From contig NZ_SNUH01000001.1 in NCBI RefSeq assembly GCF_012027355.1, positions 620,001-684,000 of the forward strand: DNA of 64,000 nucleotides, read 5' to 3'. Under the pieces are notes generated by a model. The model was given only the letters and a program-made list of their open reading frames with translations, did no database searches and was not told the DNA's origin. Source of the stretch: Thermococcus sp. M36 (GTDB lineage Archaea; Methanobacteriota_B; Thermococci; Thermococcales; Thermococcaceae). This document shows positions 1-8,982 of this stretch, piece after piece (position 1 is the first letter of the stretch; the number at the start of each line of letters is the position of its first letter). The translations under genes and the position numbers were made by a program.

Positions 1-1
1 C

Positions 2-271
2 TCGACGAGGGTCGAGGTTCTTGGAAAAGTTCTCCGCGTCCCCAGGCTCAAACTTCAGGACAAAGGTATTTCGAGCATCTGGGAGCGCGTTACAACTCTG
101 GAGCGCGAGGGGATAAAGCTCAGCCGCTGGGAGGCCTACGAGTTACTTAAAGACCGCTTCTTCAATGCCTTCCCCCTGGAAGAGGGAGAGCTGACAGAAT
201 ACGAGCTTGAGCTGGCCGAGAAGCTGGTGGAAGAGAGGTACGGAAACCCGGAGTGGAACGAGATGCGCTGA
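2..271 (+). CDS. Lipoate-protein ligase-like protein, C-terminal part
   Basis: About 89 C-terminal residues of a gene that begins before the window; the stop is TGA at 269-271. The segment contains the run DKGISSIWERVTTLEREGI followed by an acidic EGELTEYELELAEKL stretch, which resembles the C-terminal part of archaeal lipoate-protein ligase A / biotin-lipoate ligase family proteins. Those enzymes activate lipoate with ATP and attach it to carrier proteins. The catalytic domain lies outside the window, so the call rests on the tail only. The gene ends one base before the stop codon of the convergent taw3 gene. An unrelated protein with a similar tail cannot be excluded. Confidence 0.5.
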   Translation, partial: STRVEVLGKVLRVPRLKLQDKGISSIWERVTTLEREGIKLSRWEAYELLKDRFFNAFPLEEGELTEYELELAEKLVEERYGNPEWNEMR

Positions 272-910
272 TTAGGGGAGCCTCCAATTTTCCCCTATCC
301 TGAACTTCTCAGCGAGCTCGTAGAAGAGCCCGTCCTCCCCGAGTTCCTCCCTCAGCTTTCTGAAGTTCTCCTTAAGGCGCGGAAGCCTTCCCTTCGAGCG
401 CCTAAGCATGTCATTGCCGACTTCCAGGGCAAAGCGCAGATACTCATCGCTGACGAGAACATTACCGTCCCTGCCGAGGGGCGCGGTTAGGTACTCGGTG
501 GCATTTATTTCGACAAGGTATCGCTTTGAGATCACTTTGAAAGTGGTGTACTTGAAGCCACTGGCCAGGCCGAGCTCGTGGAGTTTTCTGGCCCGCCCAA
601 TATCTTCGGCCACTACATGGAATATCGGTGGCTGGCTCTTGAGGAATATCAGACCATTCTCAGCCTTCTGGATGGATTCCTTAGCCTCCTCGAAGGTTAT
701 CGGCTTGTGCTCCTTAATGAGCCAGCGCGAGAGGGGCTTTGCGCCTAGGGCCGGCTCCTCGATAATTCCGATCCTCCCCGAGCAGGAGGAGGTGGTGTAG
801 ATGCCTTTGATCGAGTTGATGAGAAGGAGGAGGTCTATTATGTCCCCATCCACCTTTCCTTCCCTCATCGCCGTGAAGAGGCTCGTCAAAGCCTCGCGCT
901 TGGCTTTCAT
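272..910 (-). CDS. taw3: tRNA wybutosine N4-methyltransferase Taw3 (TYW3 family)
   Basis: 212 residues, the usual length for archaeal Taw3. The TYW3 hallmark SSCSGR lies at residues 41-46, and conserved segments around residues 90-150 (IFHVVAEDIGRA, FKVISKRYLVEI) fit the family. Taw3 uses SAM to methylate N4 of the 4-demethylwyosine derivative at position 37 of tRNA-Phe. The ATG at 910 follows a GGGGGT-like ribosome site. The gene is convergent with the lipoate ligase-like gene with no spacer. A Trm5-family enzyme for the first step of the same pathway is encoded at 56404. Thermococcales may carry more than one Taw3 paralogue, and which one this is cannot be told here. Confidence 0.88.
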   Translation of the reverse strand: MKAKREALTSLFTAMREGKVDGDIIDLLLLINSIKGIYTTSSCSGRIGIIEEPALGAKPLSRWLIKEHKPITFEEAKESIQKAENGLIFLKSQPPIFHVVAEDIGRARKLHELGLASGFKYTTFKVISKRYLVEINATEYLTAPLGRDGNVLVSDEYLRFALEVGNDMLRRSKGRLPRLKENFRKLREELGEDGLFYELAEKFRIGENWRLP

Positions 911-1015
911 CTCGAAACCCCCGTATGATTGTTGATTGTCTCTAAAGCGCCTCCAGAGCCCGGTTGTGGTGAGTAAAAGGCATCTCCTCTCTCTTTCAGC
1001 CCGTTGTGTCGAAAA

Positions 1016-1025
1016 CTTTATAAAG
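1016..1025 (+). promoter_or_regulatory. TATA box of the tRNA-His gene
   Basis: The sequence CTTTATAAAG lies about 30 bases before the 5' end of tRNA-His and is preceded by a purine-rich BRE-like stretch (GAAAA). Position and sequence fit an archaeal TBP/TFB promoter. Confidence 0.6.
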
Positions 1026-1052
1026 CTAACCCAAAAGGTTTAGCTGGACATG

Positions 1053-1129
1053 GCCGGGGTGGTGTAGCCTGGTCAGCACAGGGGACTGTGGATCCCCTAG
1101 CCCGGGTTCAAATCCCGGCCCCGGCCCCA
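1053..1129 (+). tRNA. tRNA-His (GTG)
   Basis: A cloverleaf can be drawn: acceptor GCCGGGG (1053-1059) pairs with CCCCGGC (1119-1125), the anticodon loop holds GTG, and the T arm is CCGGG-TTCAAAT-CCCGG. The base at 1052 is a G opposite C73 (1126), so the G-1 that marks tRNA-His appears to be genome-encoded. CCA is encoded at 1127-1129. No intron. Confidence 0.95.
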
Positions 1130-1130
1130 G

Positions 1131-1360
1131 AACAACGCTTCTCCCAGAATAAAACGCTTTCAGAACTTCTTCAAGCAGCTTCGACATGTTAATGCCTTCT
1201 CTTTTCGCAACACCAAACCGAGATCAAAACCTAGGCCTTCATGTATATGCTTTATGTGTAGAACTGGCCCCCATTGTTGGTCTGTTCGATGCACGGAATC
1301 TAGCTTTTTGTCAACGTCGGCATTACTTTCATAAATGCCCCTGACCATAATTAGGCAGTA
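1131..1360 (-). pseudogene. Possible degenerate antitoxin-like remnant
   Basis: This 338-base gap between tRNA-His and the DUF302 gene holds no intact gene. On the minus strand near 1140-1205 one frame reads AKREGINMSKLLEEVLKAF, which looks like the helical part of a small VapB/ribbon-helix-helix type antitoxin. It runs into the tRNA without a stop. A separate short start, MKVMPTLTK, near 1330 in another frame ends at once in a stop. A remnant with lost internal sequence explains both pieces, but the similarity is by eye and the stretch is short. Confidence 0.25.
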
Positions 1361-1467
1361 AACCAAATAATTTACCCAAAAAAGTTATAAAGTCCCGGCG
1401 GCTCACACTGTTCCGTCCGCTGATAAAGCAAGAAAACTCCAGAATAAGTGGCCGAAGGGGTGGTCAA

Positions 1468-1836
1468 ATGATTGAGGCGAAGCTTGTCTTCGACGGAAGT
1501 TTTGAGGAGGCAGAGGCCAAGGTCAAGGAGGCTCTTCCGCAGGCTGGCTTTGCCGTCGTCTGGGAGCAGGATTTCACGGCTGTTGTGAAGAACAAGCTGG
1601 GCATTGACATGCCGAAGTACAAGACCCTTGGCCTCTGCAACGCTAAAATCTTCTACGAGCTGTACAAGAGGAACGAAGAGATTGGCATGGTTGCGCCCTG
1701 TCACTTGCTTCTCTATGAGAAAGACGGTAAGATCCACGCTAAGATGGCTGTTCCTGAGGAATTCTGGGACGAGGAGGTTCTGGCAGAGCCCTTCAACAGG
1801 GTCGTTGAACTCCTCAAAGAGATTGGGTTCAATTGA
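1468..1836 (+). CDS. DUF302 family protein
   Basis: 122 residues with the layout of the DUF302 fold: an N-terminal strand and helix (SFEEAEAKVKEAL), then a central segment KYKTLGLCNAKIFYELYKRNE, then a PCHLLLYEKDGKIHAKM strand pair. Family members are small single-domain proteins of unknown function, often next to redox or sulfur genes. The ATG at 1468 follows GGGGTGGTC. The gene stands alone between tRNA-His and the subtilisin gene. Confidence 0.75.
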   Translation: MIEAKLVFDGSFEEAEAKVKEALPQAGFAVVWEQDFTAVVKNKLGIDMPKYKTLGLCNAKIFYELYKRNEEIGMVAPCHLLLYEKDGKIHAKMAVPEEFWDEEVLAEPFNRVVELLKEIGFN

Positions 1837-2211
1837 CCCCATTCCTTTTCTTATCCTGTTTGCTGGATAGGGTGTTTGCACGTCCAGGGTCCTACCGGTT
1901 CAGGATGTTCCAAACTGTTTCATCCCTGCTGCCCACCCCCAGGCCCGCTGATACGGCCGGGCGCTGTGTTCTTTTGTAACACATCCACCTCCGGGTGCTT
2001 CTTGGCCAGGAGGTTCACTCTCCTGCAACTTACACTTTGTTGTGTCCATTTTTTACTTACATATACAATTTTCTCCCAGTACCATGTCTGAACTAAAAAA
2101 TACCACGCTGACCCGAAAGGCTTATATTTGCATGTCCAAAATGGTACGCTGATGACGGGCCAGGTGCCCGGATGGATACACGGGTGAAGCCATGGAAAGA
2201 GGTGTTCAAAG
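1837..2211 (+). other. 375-base intergenic region with the subtilisin promoter
   Basis: No convincing gene is seen on either strand. The only recognisable element is a promoter for the downstream protease: GAAAGGCTTATATTTG at 2115-2130 looks like BRE plus TATA box. A GAGGTG ribosome site lies about 8 bases before the ATG at 2212. The C-rich stretch at 1920-1970 has no clear role. Confidence 0.5.
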
Positions 2212-4188
2212 ATGAAAGGCTGGAAGGCTGTCGTTGTTGCACTGGTTGTAATCAGCCTTGTGGCCGGAATGGCCGTGGCTGCCCCCGTGAAGCCCGCGCC
2301 AAGGGCCGGCACAGTCCAACAGAAGAGCTACGGGCTTATGACCCCGGGCCTGTTCAGGAAGGTTCAGGGGATGGACTGGAACCAGCAGATCAGCACGGTG
2401 ATAATGTTTGACAGCCCGAGGAGCAGGGACTCCGCCCTTAGGATACTGAAGCTCATGGGCGCTGAAATCAAGTACAGCTACAAGATAATCCCAGCCGTCG
2501 CGGTTAAAATGAAGGTCAGGGACCTTCTCGTGATAGCAGGCATGATAGACACCGGTTTCCTCGGTAACTCGAAGGTCTCAGGAATCAGGTTCATCCAGGA
2601 GGACTACAAGGTTCAGGTCTCCGACGCCACGTCCGTCGCCCAGATACAGGCCGACACCGTCTGGAACTCCCTTGGCTACGATGGCACCGGAATCGTTGTC
2701 GCAGTTATTGATACTGGTATAGATGCCAACCACCCGGACCTCCAGGGCAAGGTTGTCGGATGGTACGACGTCGTCAACGGCAAGACCACCCCGTACGATG
2801 ACAACGGACACGGAACCCACGTCGCGGGTATAGTCGCGGGAACCGGTGCCGCCAGCAACGGCCAGTACATAGGCGTCGCCCCCGGTGCGAAGCTCGTCGG
2901 CGTCAAGGTTCTCTCCGCCGACGGCTCCGGAACGATTTCTGACATCATTGCCGGAGTTGACTGGGTCGTCCAGAACAAGGACAAGTACGGAATAAAGGTC
3001 ATCAACCTCTCCCTCGGCTCAAGCCAGAGCTCTGACGGTACCGACTCCCTCAGCCAGGCCGTCAACAACGCCTGGGCGGCCGGCCTCGTCGTTTGCGTCG
3101 CCGCGGGCAACAGCGGGCCGAACACCTATACAGTCGGTTCACCGGCCGCTGCGAGCAAGGTGATAACAGTGGGTGCCGTTGACAACACCGATACCATCGC
3201 AAGCTTCTCCAGCAGGGGCCCGACCGCCGACGGAAGGCTCAAGCCGGAAGTCGTTGCCCCCGGTGTTGACATCATCGCCCCGAGGGCCAGCGGAACCAGC
3301 ATGGGAACCCCCATTGACACCTACTACACCAAGGCCTCCGGAACCAGCATGGCGACCCCGCACGTTGCTGGTGTTGCTGCACTCATCCTTCAGGCCCACC
3401 CGACCTGGACCCCCGACAAGATAAAGACCGCCCTCATCGAGACCGCGGACATAGTAGCTCCAACTGAGATAGTGGACATCGCCTACGGTGCCGGTAGGGT
3501 CAACGTCTACAAGGCTATAAACTACGACAACTACGCCAAGCTGGTCTTCACCGGCTCCGTGGCCGATAAGGGAAGCGCCACCCACTCCTTCGACATCAGC
3601 GGTGCCACCTTTGTCACGGCTACTCTCTACTGGGACAACAGCGCCAGCGACATCGACCTCTACCTCTACGACCCCAACGGCAACCAGGTTGACTACTCCT
3701 ACACCCAGTACTACGGCTTCGAAAAGGTCGGCTACTACAACCCGACCGCGGGAACCTGGACGGTCAAGGTCGTCAGCTACAGCGGTGCGGCAAACTACCA
3801 GGTTGACGTCGTCAGCGACGGCACACTCAGCCAGTCCACCGGAACCACCCCAGCCCCGAGCCCGACCCCAACGCCAACCACCGACAGCCAGACCTTCACT
3901 GGTTCCGTCCACGACTTCTGGGACACCAGCGACAGCTTCACCATGGCCGTCAACAGCGGGGCAACCAAGATAACCGGCGACCTGATCTTTGACACCAGCC
4001 TCCACGACCTCGATCTCTACCTCTACGACCCCAACGGCAACCTCGTTGACCGCTCCGAAAGTTACAACAGCTACGAGCACGTCGAGTACCTCAATCCGGC
4101 CCCGGGAACTTGGAAGTTCCTCGTCTACGCCTACAACACCTACGGCTGGGCCAGCTACCAGCTTGACGTCGTTGTCTACTACGGCTGA
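2212..4188 (+). CDS. Secreted subtilisin-like serine protease (Tk-SP type)
   Basis: 658 residues. A signal peptide spans about 1-24 (positive start, [17 protein letters not shown] core), then a propeptide to about 135, then a subtilase domain. The catalytic triad is Asp167 (VIDTG), His200 (NGHGTH) and Ser379 (SGTSMATPH), with oxyanion Asn300 (AAGNSG). Two C-terminal beta-sandwich/PPC-like modules follow, about 440-540 and 565-658, each with a [10 protein letters not shown] calcium-site motif and joined by a Pro/Thr linker near 550-560. Length and order match T. kodakarensis pro-Tk-SP (663 residues), a hyperstable protease that matures by self-cleavage outside the cell. A membrane-anchored toroid-like protein is encoded directly downstream. 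Confidence 0.92.
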   Translation: MKGWKAVVVALVVISLVAGMAVAAPVKPAPRAGTVQQKSYGLMTPGLFRKVQGMDWNQQISTVIMFDSPRSRDSALRILKLMGAEIKYSYKIIPAVAVKMKVRDLLVIAGMIDTGFLGNSKVSGIRFIQEDYKVQVSDATSVAQIQADTVWNSLGYDGTGIVVAVIDTGIDANHPDLQGKVVGWYDVVNGKTTPYDDNGHGTHVAGIVAGTGAASNGQYIGVAPGAKLVGVKVLSADGSGTISDIIAGVDWVVQNKDKYGIKVINLSLGSSQSSDGTDSLSQAVNNAWAAGLVVCVAAGNSGPNTYTVGSPAAASKVITVGAVDNTDTIASFSSRGPTADGRLKPEVVAPGVDIIAPRASGTSMGTPIDTYYTKASGTSMATPHVAGVAALILQAHPTWTPDKIKTALIETADIVAPTEIVDIAYGAGRVNVYKAINYDNYAKLVFTGSVADKGSATHSFDISGATFVTATLYWDNSASDIDLYLYDPNGNQVDYSYTQYYGFEKVGYYNPTAGTWTVKVVSYSGAANYQVDVVSDGTLSQSTGTTPAPSPTPTPTTDSQTFTGSVHDFWDTSDSFTMAVNSGATKITGDLIFDTSLHDLDLYLYDPNGNLVDRSESYNSYEHVEYLNPAPGTWKFLVYAYNTYGWASYQLDVVVYYG

Positions 4189-4239
4189 AGCCTTTTAATG
4201 GCCTTTCATTATTTCCTTTATGGTGCTAGGGTGGTTGAA

Positions 4240-6009
4240 ATGAGGCGTGTTCTCCTGGTGATATTCGCCATCATGCTCATCGGCTCATCCCTTCCGCTGG
4301 GGACTGCTAAAATCGAGCCCTACGTTTACAGGCCGACCGTTCCAGATACAGCCTTCGCGGTTCTGGCCCTGTACAGAACAGGGGACTACGGTGAAGTCCT
4401 CGAAGGCTGCGAATGGCTGATGGCCGTGAGGACTCCCCTAGGTTCCTGGGGGATGGCCTACGGCGAGGAACACAGCGCAAAGTACACCGCCATGGCCATG
4501 CTTGCCCTGATGCGCGGGGAAAATATCGCCCACGGAAGGTACTCCGAAACCCTCAACAACGCGGCCTACTGGCTGATATACAAACAGAATGCAGATGGTT
4601 CATGGGAGGACTACACCGGCACGGCCCTCGCGCTGGTGGCCCTCAGGGAGTTCCTGGAAGGGGGCCACATCAATCCCGGCCTCACGGGCTTTGAGAAGCA
4701 GGTGAAGGAGGCCATAGACAGGGCCACCGGCTGGCTGATGGGTACGGAACCTAAAACCGAAACGGAGAGGATATTCGGCTACATGGCCCTCGGAAGGGCG
4801 GACGATCTAGAGAGGATGGAGGTCTCCGGTGAGCTTAAAGCCTACCGGGCCTTCGCACTCGCCTACCTCGGAAGGGAGGTCGAGCTCGACGGGGACTTTC
4901 AGAGCACGGTCTCGGTTGCCATGGCCCTCTACGCCACAGGGGAGGAAAAATACCGCGGGGAGCTTTTGAGGAGGGAACATTTTGGGTTCTGGGGAACCCT
5001 GCACTACCGCGTCCTCGATCTCCTGAGCGTTTCGAAGGTTGAGGGGTTTGAAGATCTGAAGGCAATTGCGTGCCCCTACGTTGACAAAATCCAGCCACGG
5101 GACGAGTGGGAGAAGGCCGCTCTGGCGGATTACCACCTCACCTGCGGGAAGAAGCCCGAACTGCCGGAGAACCTCTCCGAACTGCTCCCCTGGCAGGTGG
5201 CGGAGGTCGCGAGGGTAAAGGCAGAACTCGGGCAGGATTATGGAGATGAAATCGGCTATCTGCTCTCAACGGAGAAGAACGGCGTCTGGCGCGACTTCTA
5301 CAACACCGAATACGTGATCTGGGTCTTTAAGCAGCTCAACGTGAGCTACGACTACGGCGCATCGCTGGAGTACCTCTCCAAAAACCTGACCTGGATGATC
5401 TCCGCTAAAGACCCGAAGACCGGCAATCCCGTTTACTACAACACACCCACCTACTACTTCGCCTATGCCCTACTGGTATTCAAGGAGTTTGGAATGGAGA
5501 AGGAACTCGACGAGACCCTCGAAATCCTCAAAAAGAGGCAGTATCCCAACGGCGCCTTCCCCTACACGCAGGGCTCGGTGGCGGGAATAACCTCGACGGC
5601 CAAAGCGGCCTGGGCCCTTCAGGAGGCGGGACTTACTGGAACGGAGCTCTACTCTAAGGCGGTCTCCTTCCTCAGGGAGCTCCTCTACGCTGACATCCCC
5701 GAGCTCGAAGAGAAAGACGGCAGGGTAAAGCTGGAGAACGCGACGTTCCTGTTTGTTAAAGGCTCGGAATACACCGGCAACTCAACCGACACCGCTGAAA
5801 CCACCGGCCTGGACGGATACGTTGTGATGTACCCTGTGAACAACCCTCTGGTGATAGAAGCTCATGCCGTGAACGGATTTGTGGCCTCTGGGCTGGAGGG
5901 AGGAAGCGAGAAGAGCGCCTATATTTACATCGGTGTCGGGGTTGTCCTGATAGCCCTCGCGGTTGTGGCCGTCGGGAAGGGCTGGAAGAGAAAGAACAAG
6001 AGGAAGTGA
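4240..6009 (+). CDS. Secreted, membrane-anchored alpha/alpha-toroid (prenyltransferase-repeat-like) protein
   Basis: 589 residues from ATG 4240. An upstream ATG at 4198 is possible but would put 14 residues before a clear signal peptide (MRRVLLVIFAIMLIGSS). The body has repeated helical units with the pattern NxDGSWEDYTGTALALVALREF, AxxYLxxxQxxDG and QYPNGAFPYTQGS. This is typical of the alpha/alpha barrel of squalene-cyclase/prenyltransferase and alpha-2-macroglobulin-like folds. A hydrophobic segment near 562-583 followed by KRKNKRK anchors the C terminus. It probably works on the outer face of the membrane. No catalytic motif of a terpene cyclase (DXDD) was found, so enzyme activity is not claimed. 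The protease gene lies just upstream in the same direction. Confidence 0.65.
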   Translation: MRRVLLVIFAIMLIGSSLPLGTAKIEPYVYRPTVPDTAFAVLALYRTGDYGEVLEGCEWLMAVRTPLGSWGMAYGEEHSAKYTAMAMLALMRGENIAHGRYSETLNNAAYWLIYKQNADGSWEDYTGTALALVALREFLEGGHINPGLTGFEKQVKEAIDRATGWLMGTEPKTETERIFGYMALGRADDLERMEVSGELKAYRAFALAYLGREVELDGDFQSTVSVAMALYATGEEKYRGELLRREHFGFWGTLHYRVLDLLSVSKVEGFEDLKAIACPYVDKIQPRDEWEKAALADYHLTCGKKPELPENLSELLPWQVAEVARVKAELGQDYGDEIGYLLSTEKNGVWRDFYNTEYVIWVFKQLNVSYDYGASLEYLSKNLTWMISAKDPKTGNPVYYNTPTYYFAYALLVFKEFGMEKELDETLEILKKRQYPNGAFPYTQGSVAGITSTAKAAWALQEAGLTGTELYSKAVSFLRELLYADIPELEEKDGRVKLENATFLFVKGSEYTGNSTDTAETTGLDGYVVMYPVNNPLVIEAHAVNGFVASGLEGGSEKSAYIYIGVGVVLIALAVVAVGKGWKRKNKRK

Positions 6010-6021
6010 TCCCTTTCTTTT

Positions 6022-7077
6022 TTATGTGGTCGAAGCTTCCTCGTCGTTGTAGAGCTCCTCTCCGACCTCTATCCTGTCCTCGAATCCCTTTGAGCCTTCG
6101 AGCGTCTGAATCCTGAACATGTAGCTCTTGTACCAGTTGTAGGAAGGCTTGACCTTGACGGGAAGGAGCTTCCATGCCCTCGTCTCCTCTTCGTAGCCCC
6201 AGTTGACGTACTCGTTGAAGTTCCTGATGATGTCGGTGATGACAACGCCGAACTCGTTGAGGAGGAGCCTCTGGATTTCCCTCCACTTGTCGAGCGAACT
6301 TTCGCGCCTCGTTATTCCGAAGTAGCCGGCGCAGCCAGGGCCCTTAAGCGTCGCTATACCCCTGCCGACGAAGGCCCTGATGGCTTCAACGGTCTCGGGC
6401 GGATCGGTAATGAAGGTGTCGAACTTGTGGAGCGCGTAGTCGGGGAGCGGCTCGCGGAGGTCGAAGGTGAACATCTCGATGTCGGAGTAGCCGAGCTCGT
6501 CGGCCGTCTTCTCGATGAACTTGACGAGCCTCTCGTCAATGTCGAGGACGGCTATCCTCTTTGGAAGCCCGGAGAGCATGAGGGCTATGCTGGTAAGGTC
6601 GTCGTCGCCGAGGACGAAGACCTCCTTGTTCTCAAGGTCTCCGCGGGTGTGCATCAGGGCGATCCTAGCAACGGTGGTCTCCGGCGTGACGTAGGCCTGG
6701 TCGAAGTCGTGCTTCGGCTGGGGCCTGTCCTTGACTATCTCCTTGAACTGCTCGAGGAGGTCGCTGAAGGCGTCGAGCTCAACGGTCTTGCCCTCGCAGT
6801 GTGCGCAGGTGTAGTCCTTCCTCGCTCCGATTCCGTACTTCTCCACCAGCTTCTTGCCGCTCTGGGTGAGGACGACGCTGCTGCCATCAAAGGCGATGTA
6901 GCCCATCTCGTGGAGTGCAGTGATGACCGCAACGACGAGCGGGAGCGGCTCCTCGCTGAGATCGACGATGCGCCAGACGTCACCGCTCGCCTGAATGGCG
7001 CTCAGAACGTTCTCTATGGTTCTCTCGTAAACGGGGATGCTCGTCTTTTCCCTAACCCTCTCAACTATCTCCCTCAT
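6022..7077 (-). CDS. bpsA: N4-bis(aminopropyl)spermidine synthase
   Basis: 351 residues when started at ATG 7077, which follows a GGAGGTG site. This start puts the GDDD motif at residues 157-160, so its central acid is Asp159, as reported for the T. kodakarensis enzyme (TK1691, 351 residues). The protein has an N-terminal winged-helix-like region, a CAHC pair near 91-94 and a Rossmann-type aminopropyltransferase domain with an ITDPPET motif. The enzyme adds aminopropyl groups from decarboxylated SAM to spermidine, giving branched polyamines needed at high temperature. It is divergent from the PP-loop gene, and TTAAAAGAG near 7130-7140 is a likely TATA element. Confidence 0.93.
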   Translation of the reverse strand: MREIVERVREKTSIPVYERTIENVLSAIQASGDVWRIVDLSEEPLPLVVAVITALHEMGYIAFDGSSVVLTQSGKKLVEKYGIGARKDYTCAHCEGKTVELDAFSDLLEQFKEIVKDRPQPKHDFDQAYVTPETTVARIALMHTRGDLENKEVFVLGDDDLTSIALMLSGLPKRIAVLDIDERLVKFIEKTADELGYSDIEMFTFDLREPLPDYALHKFDTFITDPPETVEAIRAFVGRGIATLKGPGCAGYFGITRRESSLDKWREIQRLLLNEFGVVITDIIRNFNEYVNWGYEEETRAWKLLPVKVKPSYNWYKSYMFRIQTLEGSKGFEDRIEVGEELYNDEEASTT

Positions 7078-7185
7078 CGCAAGCACCTCCAGAAGCATTT
7101 TTGGTTCGTGGACGGGGTTAGGATGGGCCTCTTTTAAGGTTTTCCCAGCGGCAAGTTTAATAAACCGTCCACCGATTGCCCTCCG

Positions 7186-7926
7186 ATGATAGGGCCGGTT
7201 GGAGACGACTTCATCAAGAGGTACCGCCTGCAGTACAACCTGGAGGCACTCGAAAAGGTTAGGGATGAGATCGGAGAAGAAGCATACTCCCGCCTCAGGG
7301 CGCTCATAGAGTACCGTTTAACCGGGAGGGACTTCGACCGCTCGCCGGTGGGGGTTAAGATAGCCCTCGCGTTCTCAGGGGGGTCGGACAGCACTGCCTC
7401 GCTTAAAATCCTCCGCTGGGCGGGCTTTGAGGTAATCCCAGTGATGGCCAAGCTCCCCCAGATGAGAGAGCCCGTTATCCTCGGCGCGATGGCGCAGGGA
7501 GCTGTATTCGTCGAGATACCCCACTACACGGACATTATAAAGGAACAGGTCAGAAAGGGTGCCCCCATCTGTGGCCGCTGCCACACCATGGTGATGGACG
7601 CCATTGAGGACTACGCTAGGGAGAACGGGATAAAGATCGTCGCGAGCGGCGACCTGCTGAGCTCGGGCCTCATATCGATCTACAGGAAGGGCGACATTGT
7701 CGTGCTCAATCTGCCGGCTTTTCTCGCCCTCGACAAGGGCGAGGCCATAGCGACCCTCGGGAGGAAATACGCCCTTGGCTTCGGCTGCACCCTGTGGAGG
7801 TCGGCCGCCAGAAACTCGCCTTCCCTCAAGAAGTACGGCATCCAGCGCGTTCTCAGGGAGCTCCGCGCCCGTGCGCTTACACCCGAAATGGCCGAAAGGC
7901 TGATATTCGATATTCTCTCAGTTTAA
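7186..7926 (+). CDS. PP-loop ATPase (adenine nucleotide alpha-hydrolase family)
   Basis: 246 residues. The ATP pyrophosphatase loop SGGSDS is at 64-69 and a CxxC pair (CGRC) at 129-132. A further Cys (FGCTLW) lies near 202. PP-loop enzymes adenylate a carbonyl oxygen, often for tRNA thiolation or amidation. The CxxC suggests a metal or sulfur-carrying site, but no close relative of known substrate is recognised. AAGTTTAATAAAC at 7151-7163 lies about 24 bases before the ATG, so the mRNA is probably leaderless. It is convergent with nothing and precedes a DUF59 Fe-S gene in the same direction. Confidence 0.7.
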   Translation: MIGPVGDDFIKRYRLQYNLEALEKVRDEIGEEAYSRLRALIEYRLTGRDFDRSPVGVKIALAFSGGSDSTASLKILRWAGFEVIPVMAKLPQMREPVILGAMAQGAVFVEIPHYTDIIKEQVRKGAPICGRCHTMVMDAIEDYARENGIKIVASGDLLSSGLISIYRKGDIVVLNLPAFLALDKGEAIATLGRKYALGFGCTLWRSAARNSPSLKKYGIQRVLRELRARALTPEMAERLIFDILSV

Positions 7927-7990
7927 TACCCAGTTTTGACCCAAAAGGTTTAAATTTGGTGCCCCCGAGTTCGGCCTTAGGTGGTGAAAA

Positions 7991-8524
7991 ATGATCACAA
8001 AGGAAGACGTTGAGAGAACCGTTAAGGGGATAGTTGATGAGAAGTTTGTCAAATCCATAGAGGTTGATGAAAAGGGCAATGTAACCGTCACCCTCTCAAG
8101 GGACACCCCCGATATCGACAACGTCCTCATCAAGCTCCACTCAGAGATTGGAAAGCTCGACGGAGTCGGCATGATAACCATAAACCGCGAGAGGGGAGTC
8201 CAGGAAACCGGAGAGAGCGTCCAGCTCACGAAGGAGATGATCCTTGAGAAGCTCAAGGAGGTCATAGACCCCGAGATAGGCGTTGACGTCGTCAACCTCG
8301 GACTAATCTACGAGCTTGAGATAAGGCCTGACAACACCGTCTACGTCAAAATGACCATGACTACACCGGGCTGCCCGCTCACGATGTGGATCCTCAGGGC
8401 TGTTGAGGACAAGGTACTGGAGATTCCCGGCGTTAAGGACGCGGAAATCGAGCTAACCTTTGACCCGCCCTGGAGCCCGGAGATGATAAGCGAGGAGTAT
8501 AAAAAGAGGCTGGGGCTTTTCTGA
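7991..8524 (+). CDS. DUF59/MIP18-family metal-sulfur cluster assembly factor
   Basis: 177 residues. The C-terminal half (about 79-177) is a DUF59/SufT-like domain with DPEIG at 93-97, VNLGLIYEL and TTPGCPLT, where Cys128 is the conserved family cysteine. The family acts in iron-sulfur cluster delivery. The N-terminal 75 residues form an extra domain that resembles a degenerate second copy, ending before VQLTKEMI. The gene has its own promoter (AAAAGGTTTAAATTTG, 7942-7957) and a GGTGGTG site before ATG 7991. The ferredoxin gene follows, in keeping with a Fe-S role. Confidence 0.78.
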   Translation: MITKEDVERTVKGIVDEKFVKSIEVDEKGNVTVTLSRDTPDIDNVLIKLHSEIGKLDGVGMITINRERGVQETGESVQLTKEMILEKLKEVIDPEIGVDVVNLGLIYELEIRPDNTVYVKMTMTTPGCPLTMWILRAVEDKVLEIPGVKDAEIELTFDPPWSPEMISEEYKKRLGLF

Positions 8525-8609
8525 CCCATCCTGTCAATTTTTGTTCATTGAAGAGCCTGTTCCTCCCTTTTTCCACGGATCTTCGCCATCTGGCGTCCTT
8601 TTTTCCGAC

Positions 8610-8623
8610 GAAAAGTTTATATT
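8610..8623 (+). promoter_or_regulatory. BRE/TATA promoter of the ferredoxin gene
   Basis: GAAAAGTTTATATT lies 33-46 bases before the ferredoxin ATG and matches the strong Thermococcales promoter form, suiting a highly expressed gene. Confidence 0.6.
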
Positions 8624-8649
8624 CCTCAGAGTTCATCTAAACCCGGTGA

Positions 8650-8859
<210 letters not shown>

Positions 8860-8982
8860 AACCTCTTCTTTTTCCTTACTCCTTAGTTGGAACTTCCGGC
8901 TGGTTCCTGTTCTACAGTGAGTTGATATCAATAGGACTTTCTCCCGGCAGAAAAGGGAAAATGGAAATGATGACAGAGCCGC

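Noticed and set aside
1004-1192. 62-codon frame
   Set aside because: Passes straight through the tRNA-His gene.
3139-4080. 313-codon minus-strand frame
   Set aside because: Antisense to the subtilisin gene, with low-complexity Val/Gly composition; no ribosome site or family features.
8940-8982. Second C/D box sRNA suggested by ATGATGA near 8966
   Set aside because: No properly spaced CTGA boxes or C' box follow.
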